Part shown: one piece after another, positions 5,979 through 9,639 of the stretch
Layout of the letters: each line of letters opens with the position of its first letter
How positions within the stretch are numbered: position 1 is the first letter of the stretch
Assembly (NCBI GenBank): GCA_003152255.1
Contig: PLZT01000450.1
Span: forward strand, 1-9,639
Reading direction: 5' to 3'
DNA length: 9,639 nucleotides
Origin: Methylocystaceae bacterium
GTDB lineage: Bacteria > Pseudomonadota > Alphaproteobacteria > Rhizobiales > Beijerinckiaceae
Translations under genes and position numbers: made by a program
Notes under the pieces: generated by a model
Databases searched by the model: none
What the model saw: the letters and a program-made list of their open reading frames with translations, nothing else
Told to the model about the DNA's origin: nothing

Positions 5979-6368
5979 ATGAACATTTATTCCCGGCGTA
6001 CTTGCTTGCCGCGAACGAGGGAGGCCCGGGGCCTCCTGGCGATTGCGGGGCCCCTGGGGGTCGCCGCGCTCGTCATTTGCGCGCCGGCTCACGCCGAGAG
6101 TCCGGGCGCCGCGACCGGTGATCGATGCGCCCGACTGGGCGCTGATTTCGTGGCGATTTCAGGCGCGCAGCGTTGCGTGCGAGTCGGCGGGCATGTGCGC
6201 GCCGAAGCGCCGCGCACCGATGTTCCGCGCGTCGCCGCCCCCCGCCAGGCCCTCCCCGCGCCAAACGGTTACGCGGCGGCCGTGTCGGACGGACCGCGTC
6301 CCATCTCGGACATTTTCCACATCCGCCCGGGCTCCGCCTCCGACGGCTCGGGCCTCTATCGACGCTAG
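5979..6368 (+). CDS. Small exported protein resembling a porin N-terminus
   Basis: This 129-residue protein probably enters the periplasm or outer membrane. The first 39 residues form a signal peptide: a basic region (RRTCLPRTREAR), a hydrophobic core (LLAIAGPLGVAALVICAP) and a likely cleavage AHA|ES after A39. The mature start, with C50, DFVAISGAQRC (C66) and VGGHVRAE, resembles the first segment of alphaproteobacterial porins (PF02530-type, usually C..YGAGFFYIPGT.TC...GGYVR). Porins continue for 300 or more residues as a beta-barrel. Here the sequence instead passes into a proline/alanine-rich tail and stops at GLYRR. It is either a remnant or a separate short family that kept only this cysteine-bounded segment. 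The ATG at 5979 was chosen for the signal peptide. The ribosome binding site is weak (AAGG about 12 bases upstream). Confidence 0.6.
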   Translation: MNIYSRRTCLPRTREARGLLAIAGPLGVAALVICAPAHAESPGAATGDRCARLGADFVAISGAQRCVRVGGHVRAEAPRTDVPRVAAPRQALPAPNGYAAAVSDGPRPISDIFHIRPGSASDGSGLYRR

Positions 6369-6414
6369 GGTTGCGTCGCTCCGATTGAAGACTTTAGATG
6401 CGAGTCTGAAGGCT

Positions 6415-6471
6415 CGCGGTCCGACCGCCCGCCTTGGACCGCGTGCCCAGGGGCTCGCATTTTCAAGCCCC
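6415..6471. terminator. Paired hairpins between the porin-like gene and gshA
   Basis: Two inverted repeats lie in the 138-bp convergent gap. CGCGGTCC (6415-6422) pairs with GGACCGCG (6436-6443) around 13 bases. GGGGCT (6450-6455) pairs with AGCCCC (6466-6471) around 10 bases. Neither is followed by a T-run. Their place between two convergent gene ends suggests a role in ending or protecting transcripts. Confidence 0.4.
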
Positions 6472-6506
6472 GGCAAACAGAACGAGCGACCGTTTTCCGA
6501 CGCACT

Positions 6507-7877
6507 TTAAAGCGCGCATTCCTCGAAAGCCGGTTCGACCGATTTCCGCCAGCGGCCGTGGAAGGCCTCGAGCCGTTGCGCCGCGAGCGTCTGGCCGCTT
6601 TGCGCGATGGCCTCCAGCGGCTCCAAATAAATCGTCTCGTCCGCGCCGGCGGAGTCCCGTCGCGCGCGCCGCGTCAGCCCCGCGCGGGCGAGAGCCAGCA
6701 TATCCAGCGCGATTTCGCGCGTGGAGCGGCCATGGATTGAAGCCTCCAGCCCCCTGAACGGAACTTCGTCGCGTAGATTTTGACGCTCGATGGCGCTCCA
6801 GCCGCGAATCAATTGCTCAGCGCCGTCGAGCGCCGCGCCGTCGTAAAACAGCCCGGCGAACAGCGCCGGCAGCGCCGTGATGTGAGCGCGCGGGCCGGCG
6901 TCGGCGCCGCGCATTTCGAGATAGGTTTTCAGCCGCACTTCCGGGAAAATCGTCGAGAGATGATTGGCCCAATCGGCGATTGTCGCGCGCTCGCCCGGCA
7001 GTTGTGGGAGCTTCCCGGCCAGAAGATCGCGAAAGCTCGCGCCGGCGACATCGTGATAAATCTCGCCGCGCTTAACGAAATACATCGGCGCGTCGAGCGC
7101 ATAATCGACATAGCGCTCGAAGCCCATGCCGTCCTCGAAGGCGAAGGGCAGCATGCCCGTGCGGTCGGGATCGGTGTCGCGCCAGATGTTCGAACGCTGC
7201 GACAGCGCGCCGGTCGGCTTGCCGTCGAGAAAGGGCGAATTGGCGAACAGCGCCGTGACGATCGGCTGAAGGGCGAGGCCAACGCGCATCTTGCGCACCA
7301 TGTCGGATTCGCTGGTGAAGTCGAGGTTGACCTGAATGGTCGCGGTGCGAAACATCATGTCGAGGCCGAGCGACCCCACCTTGGGCATATAGGCCGACAT
7401 GATCCCATAGCGCTGCTTGGGCATGGCCGGCGTTTGCGCGCGCGACCATTTCGGACTGGCGCCGAGATCGAGAAAACCAATCCCGAGCGGCGCGGCGATG
7501 CGCTCCAGCGCGGCAAAATGCGCGTCGCGCTCGACCCTGGTCGCGTGAACGTCATCGAGCGGCGCGCCGGAGAGCTCGAACTGCCCGCCCGGCTCCAGCG
7601 AAATCGCGCCGCCGCCCTCGGCGTCAAAAAGCCCGATCAAGGCGTCGCGGTCGAAGATCGGCGTCCAGCCCTGCGCCGCCCGCAGACCCTCGATCAGCGC
7701 GCGAACGCCGCCGGGCTCATAGGGAACGGGCGCGTGGTTCGCGTTGTAAAACGGGATTTTTTCGTGTTCCGTTCCGACGCGCAGGGGGCTTCCCGCGGGT
7801 TTGACGCCGGCCTCGATCCAGGCGACGAGTTCGCGCCGCGACGAAATCGGCGTTGTGTCGTTAGCGTCGCGAGCCAT
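6507..7877 (-). CDS. gshA: Glutamate-cysteine ligase, plant/alphaproteobacterial type
   Basis: This enzyme performs the first and rate-limiting step of glutathione synthesis: ATP-dependent joining of L-glutamate and L-cysteine to gamma-glutamylcysteine in the cytoplasm. The 456-residue protein belongs to the plant-type class (GCS2). Visible signatures are VGTEHEKIPF (about 34-43), SLEPGGQFELSG (93-104), RTATIQVNLDF (177-187), NIWRDTDPDRTG (230-241), FEDGMGFERYVDYALD and TYLEMRGADAGP (about 318-329). The ATG at 7877 was chosen because the typical N-terminus (ISSRRELVAWIEAG) begins shortly after. An ATG at 7952 would add 25 arginine-rich residues unlike the family. The only cysteine is C454 near the end, so the intramolecular disulfide switch described for the plant enzyme cannot form. 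It is convergent with the porin-like gene and divergent from the permease. Confidence 0.95.
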   Translation of the reverse strand: MARDANDTTPISSRRELVAWIEAGVKPAGSPLRVGTEHEKIPFYNANHAPVPYEPGGVRALIEGLRAAQGWTPIFDRDALIGLFDAEGGGAISLEPGGQFELSGAPLDDVHATRVERDAHFAALERIAAPLGIGFLDLGASPKWSRAQTPAMPKQRYGIMSAYMPKVGSLGLDMMFRTATIQVNLDFTSESDMVRKMRVGLALQPIVTALFANSPFLDGKPTGALSQRSNIWRDTDPDRTGMLPFAFEDGMGFERYVDYALDAPMYFVKRGEIYHDVAGASFRDLLAGKLPQLPGERATIADWANHLSTIFPEVRLKTYLEMRGADAGPRAHITALPALFAGLFYDGAALDGAEQLIRGWSAIERQNLRDEVPFRGLEASIHGRSTREIALDMLALARAGLTRRARRDSAGADETIYLEPLEAIAQSGQTLAAQRLEAFHGRWRKSVEPAFEECAL

Positions 7878-8107
7878 TCTTCGCTTTCGTGCCAAAGTGC
7901 GGTTGGGTGGTCGGCGCACGCGCCGAAGGGACAGGCGCCCCGATTGCCGCAAAAGCCTCCCGCGCGCAAGCCCACGCAGTTTTCGCGCCAGACGGCCTAA
8001 ACGCCTCGCCGCGTGATTTCCCTTGTTTCTTTTTGCGCCGCAACCATAATCGCGGGAGATCGAGCGCGGCGAGCAGGCGGCGCGGCGACCTCTGAAAGGA
8101 CAACGTT
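7878..8107. other. Divergent gshA/permease intergenic region
   Basis: This 230-bp spacer has no gene. It holds a plus-strand promoter candidate at 8023-8050 and AAGGA at 8096-8100 for the permease. The GAAGA directly before the gshA start is a weak ribosome binding site for that gene. GC-rich short repeats (GGCGC/GCGCC) occur around 7915-7940. No clear gshA promoter was found. Confidence 0.4.
8023..8050 (+). promoter_or_regulatory. Candidate sigma-70 promoter for the amino acid permease
   Basis: TTGTTT (8023-8028) is followed after 16 bases by CATAAT (8045-8050). The second hexamer matches the -10 consensus at five of six positions and the first matches -35 at three to four of six. Transcription would start near 8057, about 50 nt before the permease start codon. 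Confidence 0.4.
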
Positions 8108-9639
8108 TTGGTGGAATCAGCGACGCGCATTCACATCACCCGTAAGTCCGTCTACTTCACCCGCAAATCCGTCGAATCCATCATCGCCGCCAATAACGCC
8201 GAGCGTCATGGCTTGAAGCGCACGCTGGGCTGGGCGTCGCTGTTGGCGCTTGGAATCGGCGGGATCATCGGCGCCGGCATTTTCGTGCTCACCGGCACGG
8301 TCGCCGCCAATGTCGCGGGGCCGGGGGTGATGGTTTCGTTCCTGTTGTCGGGAATCGCCTGCGCCTTTGTCGCTTTGTGCTACGCCGAACTCGCCTCGCT
8401 GATTCCCGTGTCGGGCAGCACTTACACTTATACTTATGCAACGCTCGGCGAGATTTTCGCCTGGATCATCGGCTGGGATCTGGTGCTCGAATATGGCGCC
8501 GGCGCCGCGACGGTCGCCGTCGGTTGGTCCGGCTATTTCAACAAGGTTCTGCAAGGCTTCGGCGTCAATCTCCCGCCGGAACTGACGCACGCCCTTTTCG
8601 CCGGGACGGCGCACGCCGGCGAGACGGCGCCGCACGGGTTGTTCAATGTGCCCGCCGCCGGCGTCATCCTGATGCTGACGGCTCTGCTGGCGCGCGGCAC
8701 GCAGGAAAGCGCGGCCTTCAACAACGTCATCGTCGTGATCAAGGTCGCCGTGGTGCTGGCCGTCATAATTTTCGGCGCGCCTTATGTCGAACTTTCCAAC
8801 TGGACGCCGCTGGCGCCCGAAAACTCCGGCGAGGCGCATTTTTTCCGCTGGGCGTGGGAACGACTGACGAATTTCGGCGGCGCGCATGTCGAGCCGGATT
8901 TCAACTGGGATTTCAGCTGGTTCGGCCATTACGGCTGGACCGGCGCGCTGCGCGGCGCGGCGCTGGTCTTCTTCGCCTATATCGGTTTCGACGGCGTATC
9001 GACCGCCGCTCAGGAAGCCCGGCTGCCGCAGCGCGACGTGCCCGTCGGCATTCTGGGTTCGCTCATCATCTGCACGGTGCTCTATATCGGGGTCTCGGCG
9101 GTCGCGACCGGCATCGTCTCCTATAAGCAACTCGGCGTGCCCGATCCGATCGCGCTCGCGATGGACCACACCGGCCTGCCTTTCATCACCTGGATCGTGA
9201 AGTTCGGCGCCCTCGCCGGGCTCACGACGGCGATGCTGACGCTGCTGTTCGGCCAAACGCGCGTGTTCTACGCGATGGCGCAAGACGGCTTGCTGCCGCC
9301 GGTCTTCGCGAGATTGCACGACAGATATCGCACGCCGGCGATCAGCCAATGGCTGGTCGGCGCGCTGACCGCCCTGACGGCGGGCCTGTTTCCCATCGAC
9401 ATCCTCGACGAGATGGTCAGCATCGGCACGCTCGCCGCCTTCGCGCTGGTGTGCTACGCCGTGCTGCATCTGCGCCGCCACAGCCCGCTCATCGTCCGCC
9501 CGTTCCGCGCGCCGGGAATTCCCTGGCTGCCCGTTCTCGGCATTTTGTCCTGCCTCGCGCTGATGGCGGCGCTGCCGGGCGAGACCTGGCTCCGCCTCGT
9601 CGTCTGGATGGCGATTGGGCTGGTTATTTACTTCCTCTA
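8108..9639 (+). CDS. Cationic amino acid permease (APC superfamily), cut by the right edge
   Basis: This inner-membrane transporter of the CAT/YfnA-like branch of the APC superfamily probably takes up basic or neutral amino acids. From the window, 510 residues can be read without a stop, and the last partial codon is TA. Family members often end a few residues after a similar IYFLY segment, so little is missing. Key features are GIGGIIGAGIF in helix 1 (about 49-59), the helix 2-3 stretch YAELASLIPVSGSTYTY, YIGFDGVSTAAQEARLPQRDVP (the long family signature, abbreviated here) and GQTRVFYAMAQDGLLP. About 12 or more hydrophobic segments are present. The TTG at 8108 was chosen for AAGGA seven bases upstream; the adjacent GTG at 8111 is the alternative. 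The N-terminal cytoplasmic tail contains a tandem 7-residue near-duplication. Substrate is not determinable. Confidence 0.88.
   Translation, partial: MVESATRIHITRKSVYFTRKSVESIIAANNAERHGLKRTLGWASLLALGIGGIIGAGIFVLTGTVAANVAGPGVMVSFLLSGIACAFVALCYAELASLIPVSGSTYTYTYATLGEIFAWIIGWDLVLEYGAGAATVAVGWSGYFNKVLQGFGVNLPPELTHALFAGTAHAGETAPHGLFNVPAAGVILMLTALLARGTQESAAFNNVIVVIKVAVVLAVIIFGAPYVELSNWTPLAPENSGEAHFFRWAWERLTNFGGAHVEPDFNWDFSWFGHYGWTGALRGAALVFFAYIGFDGVSTAAQEARLPQRDVPVGILGSLIICTVLYIGVSAVATGIVSYKQLGVPDPIALAMDHTGLPFITWIVKFGALAGLTTAMLTLLFGQTRVFYAMAQDGLLPPVFARLHDRYRTPAISQWLVGALTALTAGLFPIDILDEMVSIGTLAAFALVCYAVLHLRRHSPLIVRPFRAPGIPWLPVLGILSCLALMAALPGETWLRLVVWMAIGLVIYFL
8135..8176 (+). repeat. 21-bp tandem near-duplication in the permease N-terminus
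   Basis: Two adjacent in-frame units, 8135-8155 and 8156-8176, encode ITRKSVY and FTRKSVE. The shared TRKSV is encoded with synonymous differences (CGT/CGC, AAG/AAA), so the duplication is not brand new. Related permeases usually carry one such RKS segment before the linker leading to helix 1. Confidence 0.65.

Noticed and set aside
6780..8000. 406-codon plus-strand open frame antisense to gshA
   Set aside because: gshA is unmistakable on the other strand; this frame has no motif and mirrors its codons.
8117..9481. 454-codon minus-strand open frame antisense to the permease
   Set aside because: The permease frame has clear membrane segments and family motifs; the antisense frame is rich in R, D, G, Q and H, as expected of a shadow.
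1..9639. CRISPR array, insertion-sequence ends, rRNA, riboswitch
   Set aside because: No regularly spaced repeats, transposase frames with flanking inverted repeats, rRNA segments or recognisable riboswitch cores were seen.

Overview
This window looks like a chromosomal stretch from a high-GC alphaproteobacterium, probably of the Hyphomicrobiales (Rhizobiales). The support is the strong G/C bias at third codon positions, a plant-type glutamate-cysteine ligase, a small secreted protein resembling the N-terminus of rhizobial porins, and an rsmE/gshA/tldD neighbourhood of the kind found in that group. Genus cannot be fixed from the sequence; a methanotroph relative (Methylocystis-like) is only a guess.

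Left part (1-2878), accessory and tRNA-linked. A complete tRNA-Thr(CGT) lies on the minus strand at 152-227. Just past its 3' end (1-150) is a non-coding, partly AT-rich stretch with three copies of a TGGYCACCA motif. Right of the tRNA is about 540 bases with no convincing gene but with a 30-bp palindrome (663-692) whose core resembles parS. Next come a minus-strand AlpA/excisionase-like DNA-binding protein (767-979) with a near-consensus sigma-70 promoter (1103-1131), a gene-poor gap, and a full-length P4-type tyrosine integrase (1444-2712, minus). Integrase plus AlpA-like factor is the usual control pair of an integrative element. No cargo is visible, so this looks like a reduced element or the end of one.

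Right part (2879-9639), core-like genes in alternating orientation. A four-helix membrane protein of DUF4383 type (plus) converges on a TldD-type metalloprotease (minus) across a strong hairpin. tldD diverges from rsmE (16S rRNA m3U1498 methyltransferase, plus) over a 109-bp spacer; both appear to start at TTG. After rsmE comes a short exported porin-N-terminus-like protein (plus), convergent with gshA (minus). gshA diverges from a cationic amino acid permease (APC superfamily, plus) that runs off the right edge at its last few codons.

Working together: the right-hand genes are individual housekeeping functions (protein processing, ribosome modification, glutathione synthesis, amino acid uptake), not one operon. 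The left-hand genes serve DNA mobility. No clear new multi-gene system is visible. The items most worth a second look are the palindrome, the motif cluster beside the tRNA, the unusual orientation of the integrase relative to the tRNA, and the porin-N-terminus-only secreted protein.
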